Below, piece after piece: positions 1 through 13,200 of a stretch of 64,000 bases of DNA. This DNA is from Brasenia schreberi. Its lineage: Eukaryota; Streptophyta; Magnoliopsida; Nymphaeales; Cabombaceae. The stretch lies in contig JAYKKT010000040.1 in assembly GCA_036023115.1 (NCBI GenBank), positions 3,719,001-3,783,000 on the forward strand, given 5' to 3'. Each line of letters opens with the position of its first letter. The stretch's first letter is position 1. A program made the position numbers and the translations under genes. Below the pieces are notes generated by a model, which did not search any database, was not told where the DNA came from, and was given only the letters and a program-made list of their open reading frames with translations.

Positions 1-1468
1 GGTTTCTAACAAAGCTGACTGACCAAATTCCGTGTGGGATATTAATCTTTCCCATCGGCATCCTTATGTAAATCGCTTGAATCTCAAAACTCAAGCACGA
101 CCTCCGCTATATTTAGGAGTGCTACGTTAACCTGCATAGTAACAAAGCACCAAGAAACAAGATTAAGAAACATATAAGGTCATAGATATACCCTTCAAAT
201 GCAAAGAATATCCCGGAAGATTTCTTGATGTTATGAAGACCATGCAATCTTGTCTATGAAGTTTTATCCAAGTACATTGATTAATGGACTTCTTCCCAGA
301 ACTCCATAGAGATCTAGCTTTGTTTTGATGAAATTCTTCAGGCCTGTTGTTTGAACTCTGTTTTTTTGTAATTGAACTGTTAAATTGCATTTAAATCACC
401 CATATTGTGGGAAAATGATCTCTTTTGTAACCTTTATCCTTCTCCCTGTCAGTAACTGGCGGTTACTCCCCATCCAAAATTCCAAAACTAGAAGGCAGTT
501 ACCTCACTGCATTGAAGGAAATTAATACAGATTCCAAAGAATCTCCATTTCTCCACAAGTTTTCTACTACTAGCTTGTTCTTATTATTTACCGAGTACCA
601 AGTGAAGTTTACATGATGAAAAAAACTAAAGACTCACTACTATACGGATTTTTGTCAGATCTAGAAATCAATTCTTTCCTGTTCAAGATTTTTCTCTTTA
701 ATTGTGTCTGCGCTCATCATATAATTGTTACAACCAGACTACAGTAGTTGCTCACAATAGGAAAAGGTTGAGAGACGGAAGCCACAGCCAGACGATTCCC
801 AGCAAATGTGAACAGGCGAAGTAGGGAAGAACTTTTGGTTTTTTCATAACATCAAGAGGTTTATCGACCCCAGGGATGTTTGGAGAGGCAAACTAATATG
901 AAATTTAGAAAATCTACAACTGTAAAACATAAAATAGACATAACTAGCTTTTCTGCTGCTTCTGTTATCCTTATGGCAGACTCTGCTTTCTTTCTTTCTC
1001 TTACTTTTTCCCATACAGTAGCGTTCGTTTACTTCTTGATAAATTTCCTCCTTTGATAAAGAACAAGCCTCATTGATCAAACTTACAGAAATGATGTTGA
1101 AAAGGATATCCCTACTTACTGCTTCCTTACAATTTTCATTGCCTTAGATAGGATATAATCATAGCTGGTTGCTGGTTGGGATCTCCTTATGGCAGACCCT
1201 GCTCTTCGTTCCGCTCTTCTATTCCTTATCGTAGCACGATTTTATTTTTGCAATGAAAAGTCGGATTCCTAAACATTGTTCAAATTCTCTCAGGCATGTG
1301 TTTAGGTACACGCAGACACACACAGGGAGCATTGTCGATAAAAGGAATTTGGTTGTCATAAAAAAGTGCACATGTATTTGATTTACAAGAGGAATCTATA
1401 CATTGGGTTCCCTAGCGATCTTCTAAAATGCAGATGCCAAGGCTGTAATCAATGTTCAAAATTGCAGA
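1..1468. other. Intergenic DNA, no gene recognised
   Basis: Only short open frames occur here and none resembles a protein family I know. The right end, from about 1250, is the 3' flank of DUF241 copy A and has counterparts 3' of copies B and C. Confidence 0.5.
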
Positions 1469-2285
1469 TCAACACCCTGTGACAATTTTGAGGAGGGAGA
1501 ACTTGATTTCGATCAAGCATATGAAAACACCCTCCAGTTCCACATCAGCTACACAGAATGCAACATCCAATGATTCCATCTGCCTCCATAAATTTATCTT
1601 GAATGAATTGCTGCAGAGCGCCAATATAGCTATCTACCTTCTCAATTCATCTTGATCACTTTCCTCCTCATGGATCTTCGAAGACAATGATCTGAATCTT
1701 GACAAGATGGACTTTTCTCTGCCTTTTCGCCTAAGTTAATTGAACCAAGGAGGTTGAAGGTGGACACGGCAGCAGCCCTTGAATCCTTGAAGACTTTATC
1801 AACCGTGTCCACGCTGTCACTATTAGAGGAGACTACATATTTCTCCATGCTTTTCAGTAATCTGAGGCACTTGGACATCTCCTTCTTCATTGTCCTTCGA
1901 GTGCAGTGATAGGCCAGATTTCAAACCAGAATCATCTCTACGGATCATGGAACCGAGAGATTGGTATTGCTTTCTCATCTGCATCAGAGTCCTTTACCAT
2001 TCCACACACGTCCAAGCAAAGAAAGCCATCGATCAACTCCCTCACCAAGTTTTGTTTGCCAAAAAGACCTTGTTGAGTGAGAGGGAGCGGGAGGAAGGCA
2101 ATGATGGAACTATAAAGTTCCTTGATGTGTCCAAGCCCAGAGGCCAACTGTGCCCTTTTAGATGGTGAGGCTTCCCATGCCTTCATCAAATGAATGCAGC
2201 CTTGCACTTGGACCAAGTTGGGGTGAGACTCTGATGGAAATTTAACGGATCGGATGTGAAAGGATTTTGCAGCAGTTGTTGCCCT
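1469..2285 (-). pseudogene. DUF241-family gene, copy A (decayed)
   Basis: This is a plant DUF241 protein gene read right to left; the molecular function of the family is not established. The N-terminal block KSFHIRSVKFPSESHPNL and the block LPLTQQGLFGKQ are clear, and the last residues (ELEGVFICLIEIKFSLLKI) match the family C-terminus. It is broken in several ways. The codon aligned with the ATG of copy B is AGG at 2283-2285. The frame shifts after MVKDS near 1980. The middle (1642-1890) and the C-terminal part are in different frames. A normal family member has about 250-300 residues in one exon. Its upstream flank (2380-3080) aligns by eye with that of copy B, so A and B arose by segmental duplication. 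An upstream in-frame ATG could still start an N-terminal fragment. Confidence 0.8.
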
Positions 2286-3491
2286 TTTCTCTTGCTTTTC
2301 CTTCTTTTCTGAAGGCAAATTGAAGTTGATGAAGATGTGCTCCTCCATCGCCCTTCTTATATAATACATTCACTGGGAAGTAAGTGGAATCTTTCACAGG
2401 AATAGTTTGTTATATTTGCATGTGATGTAACAACAAGATGCTCAGCCATGTCTACCATTGGTCGCCATTGATTAGCAAATGTTTTTGAATTGTTTTAGGC
2501 ATAGAATTTAGGTGTATTATATGGGAACCGGAATTGCGGTCTCCCCTCGATTCCCTTGCATTGGAACAAGAAATCTGTACCTCTAGGAAATTGGTAAGCC
2601 ACAAGTGCCTTGTCTTTCGTCTACACAACATGCATTACTGCGCATCGAAGCATTACAGCTCAATCGAGGTTTAAATCATCTAAATAAATGAACGATGTGT
2701 TGATTATCTTTGCATTGCCCATTAAAATAAGGCTCTTGGTGTCTCCGTCTGGTTTAAGTTTATTTCTTGCACGAGGGGAGTAAAGGCGACTGTCATTGTG
2801 GTTTGCCAGAAAACAATCATAAGCGTTTTTTATTTTCCTTGGTTTGCTTTATCTTCTAGTGCAAAAACAGCTAAAGCTATTTTCTTTTTTTAACCTGACA
2901 CCATTTGTCTTCACGCAGCTGGTGAATCTAGGATTTGGGAAAGGAGTCGTCCTCATATTCTAATGAAAGTTTAATGCATGATACTGTTGGTTTGTACTAG
3001 GTGCCCGTGGAATGTGATGATAAGTCTACCTTTTGTGGTTCTTTTTGCTGAAATCATGGTTTAATAAATTCTACCGCCCTTTACTACACGATATGCAATG
3101 TATTCGTCCTCTAAAGCCTGACAGTTTTAGTAACAAATATTAAGAGACTCGGTTACAGTAGTAAATCTGTGTCTGTGGGTTTTAAGCCATTGAAATAAAA
3201 CTTCTTTTGGGATGTCTACGTATAGATCCGGGATCCAGTTCATCGTACTTTTGCGAAAAGATCAGCCGACTTAATTTTTTGTTTATGCCGGATTTTGCTT
3301 CGAATAAGGAAATTGATTTATTAACTGAAGATCAATAGTGTTTTCCCTCCTAATAAGTTTGCACATAGCAACTTGGCATGCATATTAGCGGCTATAGTAA
3401 AATGGCAGGCAGTTTTTTCACTTTGAGTAAATGGTGGTGAAAGCGCCTACACTCCATGGTAACATGCCATAAAATTATTTAATCTAACCCA
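2286..3491. other. Upstream flank of DUF241 copy A
   Basis: No gene is seen. The stretch from about 2380 to 3080 is a diverged duplicate of 8400-9140 upstream of copy B, with shared phrases such as the run around TGTTTTAGGCATAGAA. It probably contains the old promoter of copy A. Confidence 0.55.
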
Positions 3492-3501
3492 ATGCTAATT
3501 T

Positions 3502-6500
3502 AACTAAGCCCATGTAATTTAACTCATGTAAGGGATCACCCTTGCATGGCCAGTCCAAGCCTACATAAAGAAGGAGAGTTACATTAAGTTTTCGAATGCC
3601 ACCATAAAACTTTGTTGGACTTATCTACCATGGATTCTACAAATTATAAGCATTGCGTTGAGGAACTCCCTCTTACTGATGTACTCAAGAGCCTGAATGA
3701 AGTGAAAAATAAGTAAGGGCCTCTTCATCTTCACCCGGATGTAGTGAATCAATTGAATAGAGGATTCTCACATCATAGACGAGTGTAGGTAAAGTTAAGT
3801 CCCTGTAAATTATTGCCCAAATATAGTAAACAAGTTATAGCGAAGATCTCTGTATTTTGAACATGAATGGATGTGGGGATAAGGAAGCACGTACTAGATG
3901 ATAAGATTCGTAGATCGGCAAGTTAATGAAGGGGGTAGATACTATGATTCAAAAAAAGATTCGCATTCTATGTTTACAAGAGACAAAGTGGGTTAGAGAA
4001 AAAGCAAAGCTGATTGATAATACAATTTTAAATTATGGTATTTAGGGGAAAAAAGACTCGAAATAGAGTTGGTATTATCATAAATAAAGATTTAAAGGAT
4101 AGTATAGTAGACATTCAATGATACGGTGACCGAATTATGATAGTGAAATTAATATTATGAGTAGAGGCTTTGAATATAGTTTGTGCTTATACACCTAAGA
4201 AGGATTAAAAGATATTATAAGGCTTTTATGAAGAGTTAGATAAGGTAATTCAAAGAATTCCACAAAGGGAGATGATTTGTTTGGGAGGAGACTTAAATGC
4301 AGATGTCGTTAAATATGCATTAAAATATCAAGGTATTCATAGAAACTATGGTTTTGGAAATATAAATGAGGAGACTTGGAAGATTTTAAATTTTACTATA
4401 ACTTTTGATCTCTTTATAGCCAATACAGTTTTCAAAAAATAAGATGAACAGTTAATTACTTATAAGAGTGGCTTGTTACAAATACAAATTGATTATTTTG
4501 TTCGTAGGAAAAAAGATAGATCGTATTGTAAAGATTGTAAGTTAATTATAAGAGAAAACTTAATTACTCAACATTGACTTTTAGTAATAGATTTACAAAA
4601 GAAAAAAGTGGACAAAGAAAAATAGAGTGCATAGAGCTATTCGGACTAGATTGTGAAACATCAAATGTAAGAAAGAAGATATATTTAAACTGAAAGTTCT
4701 TAAGGGAGATGCTTTGAATTATGTAGGTACACCTTCTGATATGTGAAACAATATAGCTATACATATTAGAGAAATGGCAAAAGATGTATTAGGCGAATCT
4801 AAGGGAGACGTATCGGCACAAAAAGAAGCTTGGTAGTGGAGTGAAGTGGTGCAAGATAAAAACAAGGCAAAGAATGCATGTTACAAATTGTATTATGCCA
4901 AGAGGACTAGTGAAACTTGGTAGGCTTATAAGAAAGTAAAGAAAGAAGCAAAAAAGGTAGTTATTGAAGCAAAAGTCAAAATTTGAGAGAATATATATAA
5001 AAAGCTTAACTCAAAACAAGGTGAAAGAGATATTTTAAGATAGCTAAGGATAAAGATAATAAAACTAAGGATCTTACTTTCATTAGATGCATCAAAGATG
5101 AGGATAAGATGCTTTTAGAAGCAAATGATGATATCAAAAATAGATAAGAAATTTATTTCTATAAGCTTTTTAATGAAAATACATATGGTAGTTTAGATTA
5201 GGAGAGCTAGCCAAATCAAAAAAGTATATAAACTATAATTTCTATTGGCATATTCAAAAGAATGAAGTTAAAGATGCTCTTAAATAGGTTGGTAAATCTA
5301 TAGGAACAAACAATATTCTTATTGAAGTATGCAAAATCATAGAAGAGATAAGACTCATTTGGCTCACAAGACTATTTAATGAAATATAGAGAATTCAAAA
5401 GATGCTCAAGGAATAGAGAGCGAGTACATTTATACCCATATATAAGAATAAGGGAGACATTCAGAATTGTGTAAATTATCAAGGTATCAAGTTAATGAGT
5501 CCTACTATAAAATTATAGGAAAGAATTATCGAACATAGGTTTAAGAAAAGTATCGAGTACAATAGAGAACCATTCGAATTCATGTCCTGTAGAACAACTA
5601 TTGAAGTGATTCACCTATTGAGATGTTTTATGAAATATTTTAGAGCAAAAAGAAAACCTTTACATGATTATCTAGAAAAAGCTTATGATAAGGTGCTAAG
5701 AGATGTTCTTTGGAGAATCTTGTAAATGATGTATCCCATTAACATAAATAAATCTTATAAGAGATATGTATGATGGTGTAAAAACATGTGTGAAGACTCA
5801 CGAAGGAATAACAAACTTATTTGAAGTTAATATTGGGTTACATCAGGGATTAACTTTAAGTCCATATTTATTTATATTGGTTATTAATGAGTTAACAAAA
5901 CATATTCAAGATGAAATATATTGGTGTATGTTATTGTGTCAGTGGATGAGTCTAAGGAAAAGGTTAATAGGAAATTGTAACTATGAAGATATCATTAGAA
6001 AGTAAAGGCTTTTGACTTAGTGGAACAAGGACATAATATATAGAATGTAAGTTTGATCATTTATGTACTTCAGAAGACATAGAAATTAATATTGATACAC
6101 ATTACATCCCTCCCAAGAAAAGTTTTAAATACCTAGGGTTAATTTTTCAAAGTGATAAAAGAAATAATGGAGATGTTACTTATAGATTTAATGTTGGTTG
6201 GTTAAAATAGAGAGGGACATAAGGTATTATATGTGATAAGAAGATATGATTGAAGTTGAAGGTAAATATTATAAGACCTGCTATGTTTTATGGTTCTGAT
6301 TGTTGGATAGTTAATTATAAAAATGTGCAATAGATGTTTGTAGCAAAAATAAAATATCGAGATGGATAAGTGGTCACAGAAGAAAAGACCTATACATAAT
6401 GAGGTTGTTAGAAACAAATTGGTAGTAGTACTAATAGAGGATAAAATGAGGAAATTTTATTTAAGATGGTTTGGATATATAGAGAGACGACCCAAGGATG

Positions 6501-6709
6501 CTTTTATAAGAAGATACGAAAAATAGACTGTAAAAATATTAAAAGAGGAAGAGACGACCACAAAAGTGTTGGAAAGAAATAATAAAAAATAATCTAGTTT
6601 ATATTGAGTTAACTCCTCTAGCACATGATAGGGCCCTATGGAAACAAAGAATCCGTGTAGTCGACCCCATCTACTATGGGAAAAGGTTTAGTTGTTTTTG
6701 TCTAATGAG
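3502..6709 (+). mobile_element. RTE-type LINE, near full length, degenerate
   Basis: A 3.2-kb non-LTR retrotransposon copy. It starts with the family's 5' leader (GTAAGGGATCACCCTTGCATGG near 3530), followed by remains of an endonuclease region (about 3960-4500, including ICLGGDLNAD and a GYQGIH-like block) and a reverse transcriptase region (about 5400-6050, DGVKTCVKTHEGI, NIGLHQG). The family's terminal PQKYWKEI-like block and a (TTG)-rich tail come last. Many in-frame stops and small deletions make it inactive. The ten bases ATGCTAATTT occur immediately before it (3492-3501) and again after it (6710-6719), so this looks like a target-site duplication and both ends are probably original. Copies at 10.5, 11.4, 48.7, 51.4, 57.1 and 62.3 kb belong to the same family. 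Confidence 0.85.
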
Positions 6710-6719
6710 ATGCTAATTT

Positions 6720-7744
6720 CTCCAATATATCAATCACTGATCAAGAAGACGAGAATTGATGGAGATGACACCTGGAATTGCTGTAACCTAGCTAAAATAG
6801 AGAAGCCCTCATCATCTATTTTGTATGACAAAAAAATTAACAAAAGAAATTGGAGGTAAATATAAGACCATGTCAGGACCATGGAATGCTGGTCAAATAT
6901 ACAGAGGATGTTCGCGACAAAAGTAAAGATGTTTAGGTGACACAAAGAGAGTCCAGACCCATAATATGGTTTTTAGATCAAGAGTTGTTGTAGCACCAAC
7001 GATATGTTGAGAGAGACGCACTTGGGTTTGAAAAATTGGAAAGGTGCTCACTTGAAGCTCCGGTGAGAGAGTGGGTGAGCATTTGGATGGTGGATACGTT
7101 GAATGCAAGAAAAGCTCTCCAAAGTGTTTGAAGGAAACAATAAAGTATGATCCTTTTTAGGAGTTAAATGTTAATACAGCATGAGATCAAGCTCAATGGA
7201 GATGAAGAATCTATATCCGACCCACTTAATATAAGAGAAGGCTTGGTTTTATTTTCGATCAATCACTAATCAATATGTAAGGATGTATGTGACAAAGAGA
7301 AGCTGCTGCGCGATTTGAAAGGTAATACTTGCCTTGTAGCATTTATGATGAAACAATGATCTCATCAACCCTTTGTTTCTTATCTAATAAAAGCTATCGT
7401 GACAATTCATGCACAGCAACTAAGGACATAAAGGAAGAACACTCCAATTCCTTTTTGGACATTATTACAAGATTCGAAACTCAATCGGTTGTTTTTTCTT
7501 ATGATAGGCGACGTCAAAAAAATGCCCTTTGGGGCAGACCTGCCAAATTGAATAATAAGGCAGGCGTGTGCGTGTGTGTGTGAGAGAGAGAGGAATAAAC
7601 ATTAGAGCTAAAATAAAATTCCTGTTTTCAACAAAATTGTTTATGATATACAGAGGGAGTATACATTGCTTTTTTCTTGGCAATCTTCTAAAATTCAGAT
7701 GCCAATGCCCCAGTAAGAATATAAAGACTTTCACGGTATGTCAG
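6720..7744. other. Intergenic; 3' flank of DUF241 copy B
   Basis: No gene is seen. The segment 7500-7620 (ATAGGCGACGTCAAAAAAAT and after) is a diverged duplicate of 9890-10140, the 3' flank of copy C. A short GT/GA simple repeat lies at 7565-7590. Confidence 0.5.
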
Positions 7745-8334
7745 TCACCCTGTAACGATGTTGAGCAGGGAGACCTTGGTTTGGATCAAGCATCTATAAA
7801 AATCCTCCAAGTATGTCTCTGTTTCACTCAAGCTAAGATCCAATGCTTCTATCTGCATCTGGGCCTTTATCTTGGATGAATTGGTAGAGAGTTTAAATAT
7901 AGACATATCTGCCTCGTCAATATCACTCATATCATCTTGAGGCACTTGAACATCTTCTTCTTCACTCTCCTCCGAGCACATAAATAGCGCACTAGTCCTT
8001 GGTATTGCTCCCTCATCTGCGACAGAGAGTCCTTCACCATCCCACACACGTCCAACAAGCAAAGGAAGTCATCCATCAACTCCCTCGCCAAGGTTTGTTT
8101 GCCAAACAGAGCTTCTTGAGTGAGAGGGAGCTGGAGGAAGGCATTGATGGAATTGTACAGTTCCTTGAGGCGGCCAAGCCCAGAGGCCAACTGTGCCTTT
8201 CTTAATGGGGAGGCTTCCCATGCCTTCACCAAATGAAGGCAGTCTTGCACTTGGACCAAGTTTAGGTGTGACTTTGATGGAAAACTAACGGATCTAATAT
8301 GAAATGATTTTGCAGCAGAAGCAGTTGTTGCCAT
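7745..8334 (-). pseudogene. DUF241-family gene, copy B (frameshifted, shortened)
   Basis: Best preserved N-terminus of the A/B pair. It starts at the ATG complementary to 8332-8334 and reads AAKSFHIRSVSFPSKSH, then LPLTQEALFGKQTLARELM, then DVCGMVKDSLSQMREQYQ and a basic RRRVKKKMFKCLKM block, 135 codons in all before a stop at 7927. The C-terminal block ETETYLEDFYRCLIQTK, ending LLNIVTG, is in another frame and stops at 7745. A frameshift near 7930-7950 therefore separates the two halves. The region that in family members joins them is much shorter here, so an internal deletion is likely. It could still produce a truncated protein. Pseudogene is preferred because the conserved C-terminus is out of frame. 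Confidence 0.8.
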
Positions 8335-9206
8335 TTTCTCTTGCTTTCCTTCCGTTTGAAGGCAACGTGAAGATGATGATGATGATGGTGAGCTTCTCTA
8401 TGGCCCTTCTTATATAATCATTCACTGGGGAGCAACTGGAATCTTTCAGAGAAATATTTTTCAGAATTGCATGTGATGTAACAGCGGGATATTCAGCCAT
8501 GCCTGCCATTTGTTGTCATTAATTGTCAATTTATTTTGAATTGTTTTAGGCATAGAAATTAGGTGTACCGTATAGATAATCTGGATCCGTGTCTCCCTTT
8601 GGTTCTTCTATACATGAACAAGGAATCAGTATCTCCTCAAGGAAATTGATAGCCCACGAGTGCCTTGTCTTTCATCAACACAACATAAATCGCTGGACAA
8701 GGCCGCATTACAGCTGAATTGAGGATTCATTCAACTAAAAGAGATCAAACGTTGATTATCTGGCCATAGCCCACTATTGTAAGTCTTTTGGTATGCTTGG
8801 TCCGTTTTAATTTATCACTTGCACAAGGGGAGAAAATTGTGACTGCAATCCTGCCATGTAGTTTGCTAGAGAGTAATTTAATCATAAGCTTTTTTGTCTT
8901 TATTTTCGTCGTCTTGTGCAATTAAAATTAATCTTTTGGTTTGATTACATAGATACGGTTTGTCTTCCCCTGGTTCGTGAATCCAAGATTTGTGAAACCA
9001 GTCACTTTATATTCTAACGAAGGTTTAATTCGTGGCACTGTTCATCGGTAGATGCACGTGGAATGCTTTGATGAATTACCTTTTGTCGTCGCTTTTGCTG
9101 AAATCAAGGTTTAGTTAAATATCCGCAAGTGCCTTTAACTGCGGGTCTGCAGTGTATACGTCCCTTACATCCGTAGACAGTTACTGACTACAAAGTCATC
9201 AATAAA

Positions 9207-9209
<3 letters not shown>

Positions 9210-9251
<42 letters not shown>
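9210..9251. repeat. (TC)n microsatellite
   Basis: About 20 uninterrupted TC units seen directly. Confidence 0.95.
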
Positions 9252-9257
<6 letters not shown>

Positions 9258-10032
9258 GCGTGTTTGTATTTTGCCTGGGAGGTAAATCATTTTAGGATAT
9301 CCACCAGTTCTTTATGCGTTAACTAAAACCAGATTCGTTGGAAAGCACAAAAAACAAGATCCTGTGCCATTATCTCCTTTAAAACAAGATCATTCGCAAC
9401 TTTCACTAGCAATGAAGCAACTGTCATTACCAAAAATCATACATTTCCTTAGTGCCTTCCAATATCGGCCAATCAGAAAAATCTCCAGAGAACAATCCCC
9501 GTTGCCAGGCCTATTATGATGCCACAAGGATTACTAATTTTAGTGCCACAGTCATCGGTTCATCTGGACTATAACTGTTCTCTAGCTCTAAAGCGCAACC
9601 GCTTTTATGCAAATATGTGCACGTTATTTAGAAAATGTAAATTATATCATTATGGATATGCTGCAGTAGTAAAAAGGTCATTGCCTGCAGCATTTCGAGT
9701 GAAACAATTCGTTCACCAACGCCTTGTTTCTTAACTACCAAACGTCTAGCGTGAAAATTCATGTCAAGCAACAAAAGGTCAAAAGGAAAGAACGATTATG
9801 ATTCATATCATAAAGGCAAATCTTTTGGACTTATTGTTATAAGAAAGATTCGGAAAACGCGGCCTTGATTGTTTAATCATAGAGTATAGTTTTGCCTGTG
9901 ATAGGCGATGTGAAGAAAATGCCATTTGCCCGACCTGCCGAGTTGAACAATAACGCGAGCACTTGTGTGATGTTGAAGACGCATAACCTTAAGAAAAGGG
10001 CAGATACACGTACAGGCATGTACCTGCACATG

Positions 10033-10035
<3 letters not shown>

Positions 10036-10079
<44 letters not shown>
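10036..10079. repeat. (GA)n microsatellite
   Basis: About 21 uninterrupted GA units just 3' of the copy C DUF241 C-terminal fragment. Confidence 0.95.
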
Positions 10080-10083
<4 letters not shown>

Positions 10084-10217
10084 AAGGAGCTAAAAGAGTT
10101 CTGTTTATAACGAATGTATGTATATATTATGTGATTTACGAAATTGATCTATACACTGGGAAAGCTACTGCAGAATTGGCTGAAATGCAAAGATGAGTGG
10201 AGATATTAATTGATAGC

Positions 10218-10472
10218 CTAGAAACCCGTCAAGATGTTAAGAAGGGATGCTCTGAAATTAATCAAGCACCTAAACAATATTTCCATCTCAAATTCTGTTT
10301 CCCCCAGGAAAGAATCCAAAGCCACCATCTGGTCATATGCTATTCGTATATTTTCTTCTCTTGCCTCTTTTGGTGACTGATCGTAAACAGCATTAAGAGC
10401 CGCATCTAAGCTTTCAATTTCACTTGTCATTGCACCATCAGCATTCTTACCACATCTTTTGTATCTCAACAA
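10218..10472 (-). pseudogene. DUF241 copy C, detached C-terminal fragment
   Basis: An open stretch of 84 codons carrying the family C-terminus: SEIESLDAALNAVYD, then LGETEFEMEILFRCLINFRA and LLNILTG, stop at 10218. It aligns with the C-terminal part of copy D (about 18169-18400). The continuation towards the N-terminus is cut at about 10510 by two LINE heads. The rest of the gene lies 2.4 kb away at 12830-13587, part of it inverted. No start codon of its own is likely to be used. Confidence 0.8.
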
Positions 10473-10510
10473 TCATAATTTTGAGAACGCACGTTGTGGT
10501 GCCTTTTAAG

Positions 10511-11410
10511 TCCGCCCATATAAGGGATCACTCTTGCATGGCCGATCCCAAACCCGGATAAAGGAAGAGCGTTGTGTTAGACTTTCGACAACCAGCATAA
10601 AACTTTATCGAATTTTTATACCATTCATTACACAAATTATGACCATTGTTGTGGGGGTAAAGTAAGGAAGGACCACTACATTTTCGCCCAAATATAGTAA
10701 ATCAATTACTAAGAGGGTTCCCACGTCATGGATACGTGTGGGTAAAAAAGTTAGTCCCGCTACATTGTCATTCTAATATAGTGAATAAATTACAAAGAGG
10801 GTCAATGTATTTTCAATATGGACGGATATGGGGGGTAAGGAATCTAGTCCTAGATAATAAGATTCGTATTGGTTCTTGGAATATCAGAACATTGATCAAT
10901 AAGTTAATAGAGGTGGTATATACTATAATTTGAAGAAAGATTCATATTTAATGTTTACAAGAGACAAAGTAGGTTGAAGAAAAAGCAAAGGAGGTTAAGG
11001 ATACAAGTTTTAAATTATGATACTCGGGTAAGGAAACAGCTAGAAACGGAGTTGGTATTATCATAAATTAAGATTTAAAGGATAGTGTAGTATGCATACA
11101 ATGATATGGTGACTTAATCATGACGTTGAAATTAGTGGTAGGAGCAGAGGTTTTGAATATAGTTTATACTTACGCACCCCAAGTAAGACTAGAAGATAGT
11201 ATAAAGACGGCTTTTTGGGAAGAGTTAGATAAGGTGATTCAAAGAATTCCACAAAGGGAGATGATTTGTTTAAGAGGAGACTCAAATGGACATGTCAGTA
11301 AAGAGGCATTAGGATATCAAGGTATTCATGGAAATTTTGGTTTTGGGGATATAAATGAGGAAGGTAGGGAGATTTTAAATTTTGTTATGGCATTTGATAT
11401 CTTTATAAAC
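10511..11410 (+). mobile_element. RTE LINE, 5' part only (first head)
   Basis: Begins with the family leader (CATATAAGGGATCAC) and runs through the endonuclease region: [48 protein letters not shown]. It breaks off inside that domain after FDIFIN at about 11410, where a second LINE head begins. There is no RT and no 3' tail. Frames are interrupted. Confidence 0.85.
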
Positions 11411-12829
11411 TCCTCCCATATAAGGGATCACCCTTGCATTGTCGGTCCTAAGCCAGGATAAAAGAGGAGGGTTGTGCTAAGCTTTCAATAGCCAGCGTAA
11501 AACTTTGTCGGATTTTTATACCATGGATTACACAAATTATAAGCATTGTTTTGGGGTGTTCCCGTCTAGCGACCCGTTGTAGAGCCCGAATGCAGTGATA
11601 AGTAAGAAATGGTCACTACATTTTTGCCCAAATCTAGTGAATCAATTGCAGAGAGGGTTCCCATATCATGAACGGGTATGGATAAAGAAGTTAGTCCCGC
11701 TACATTGTTGCCCGAATATAGTGAATAATTTACAAAGAGGATCTCCGTATTTTCAATATGGACGGATGCAGGGGTAAGAAATCTAGTCCTAGATAATAAA
11801 ATTTGTATTGGTTCTTGGAATATCGTAATATTATCCAGTAAGCTAATGGAGGTAGTAGATACTATGATTCGTAGAAAGATTCATATTCTATGTTTACAAG
11901 AGACAAAGTGGGTTGGAGAAAAAGCAAAGGAGATAGAGGATATATGTTTTAAATTATGATACTCAAGTAAGGAAAAGGTTTGAAACGGAGTTCGTATTAT
12001 CATAAATAAATATTTAAATGATAGCATAGATGACATATCACGATATGGTGACCGAATCATGATGTTGGAATTAGTGTCAGGAGTAGAGGTTTTGAATATA
12101 GTTTGTGCTTACGCACCCTAAGTAGGATTAGAAGATAGTATAAAGATAAATTTTTGGGAAGAGTTATATAAGGTGATTCAAAGGATTCCACAAAGGAAGA
12201 TGATTTGTTTAGGAGGAGACTTAAATGGACATGTCGGTAAAGAGGCATTAGGATATCAAGGTATTCATGAAAACTTTGATTTTGGAGATATAAATGATGT
12301 AGGTAGGGAGATTTTAAATTTTGCTATAGCATTTGATCTCTTTATAGTCAATACAATCTTCAAAAAACAAGATGAACATTTAATTACTTATAAGAGTTGC
12401 TTATCACAAACACAAATTGATTACTTATTGGTAGGAAAAAAGATAGAGTGTGTTGTAAAGATTGTAAGGTAATTTCACGAAAAAGCTTAACCACCCAACA
12501 TCGACTTTTAGTTATGGATTTACAAATAAAAAAAATAGACAAAGAATAAATGAGTGCATCTGCTATTGAGACTAAATGGTGGAACCTCAAAAGCAAGAAA
12601 GAAGATATATTTAAAAAGAAAGTCCTTCAAGGAGATGTTTGAAATTATGTTGGTACATCATGTGATATGTGGAACAATATGGCTATACATATTAGGAAAG
12701 TGACGAAAGATGTGTTAGGTGTATCTAAGGGAAGTGTACCGGCATAAAAAGAAGCTTGGTGGTAGAGTGAAGTAGTACAAAATAAAATCAAGGCAAATAG
12801 GGCATGTTATAAATTATATTATGCTAAGA
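11411..12829 (+). mobile_element. RTE LINE, 5' part only (second head, tandem)
   Basis: Starts again with the leader (CTCCCATATAAGGGATCACC). It continues through the endonuclease region ([56 protein letters not shown]) and the beginning of the linker before RT. It ends at 12829, exactly where an inverted DUF241 segment begins. RT and 3' tail are missing. Several stops and frame changes make it inactive. Confidence 0.85.
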
Positions 12830-13037
12830 TTGGCATTTATAAATGCCTTAGAAGGAGAACGAGGAAGGATATGATCAAATGCCAAAGGTCACTGAAAAGC
12901 TCGAGAAAAAACAGAGCTGTTGAAGATGGTGTGTAACTGATGTCATAAACAGTACAATCTCTGTTTAAACTTCTTATTCCAATGATCAGTGGGCAAAAGA
13001 TATCACGATCTGCCTTTTCAAAATTGAGATTGTTGGG
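12830..13037 (+). pseudogene. Inverted middle segment of a DUF241 gene
   Basis: Read on the plus strand this segment gives FKLLIPMISGQK, then a block ending SKLRLLGSK, the DUF241 middle region. It is the reverse complement of the corresponding stretch of copy D at about 18410-18615. Shared strings include AACAGTACAATCTCTGT and CCAATGATCAGTGGGCAAAA. All neighbouring DUF241 pieces run on the minus strand, so this piece has been inverted. Its left edge is also the right edge of the second LINE head. Confidence 0.75.
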
Positions 13038-13200
13038 TTCAAAATTGAGATTTCATGAATTGATCAACCATCAATTGATCAACCATCTATTAAGGGTGTT
13101 CCTAAAAGAAAGCCAAAAGGGTTCAGGACAATGAAAGAATCTGGAAAAGAAAGTCCAACAAGATACTTCACCTGAGATTCGCTGAACATGCGATCCACTG

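Larger units (their letters stand above)
8335..10217. other. Upstream flank of copy B and 3' flank of copy C
   Basis: No gene is seen. The part 8400-9140 duplicates the upstream flank of copy A, and 9890-10140 duplicates the 3' flank of copy B. Two long dinucleotide repeats lie inside (see separate entries). Confidence 0.5.

Noticed and set aside
9210..10079. Regular TC/GA repeats considered as a CRISPR-like array
   Set aside because: Plain dinucleotide microsatellites without spacers, in a plant nuclear context.
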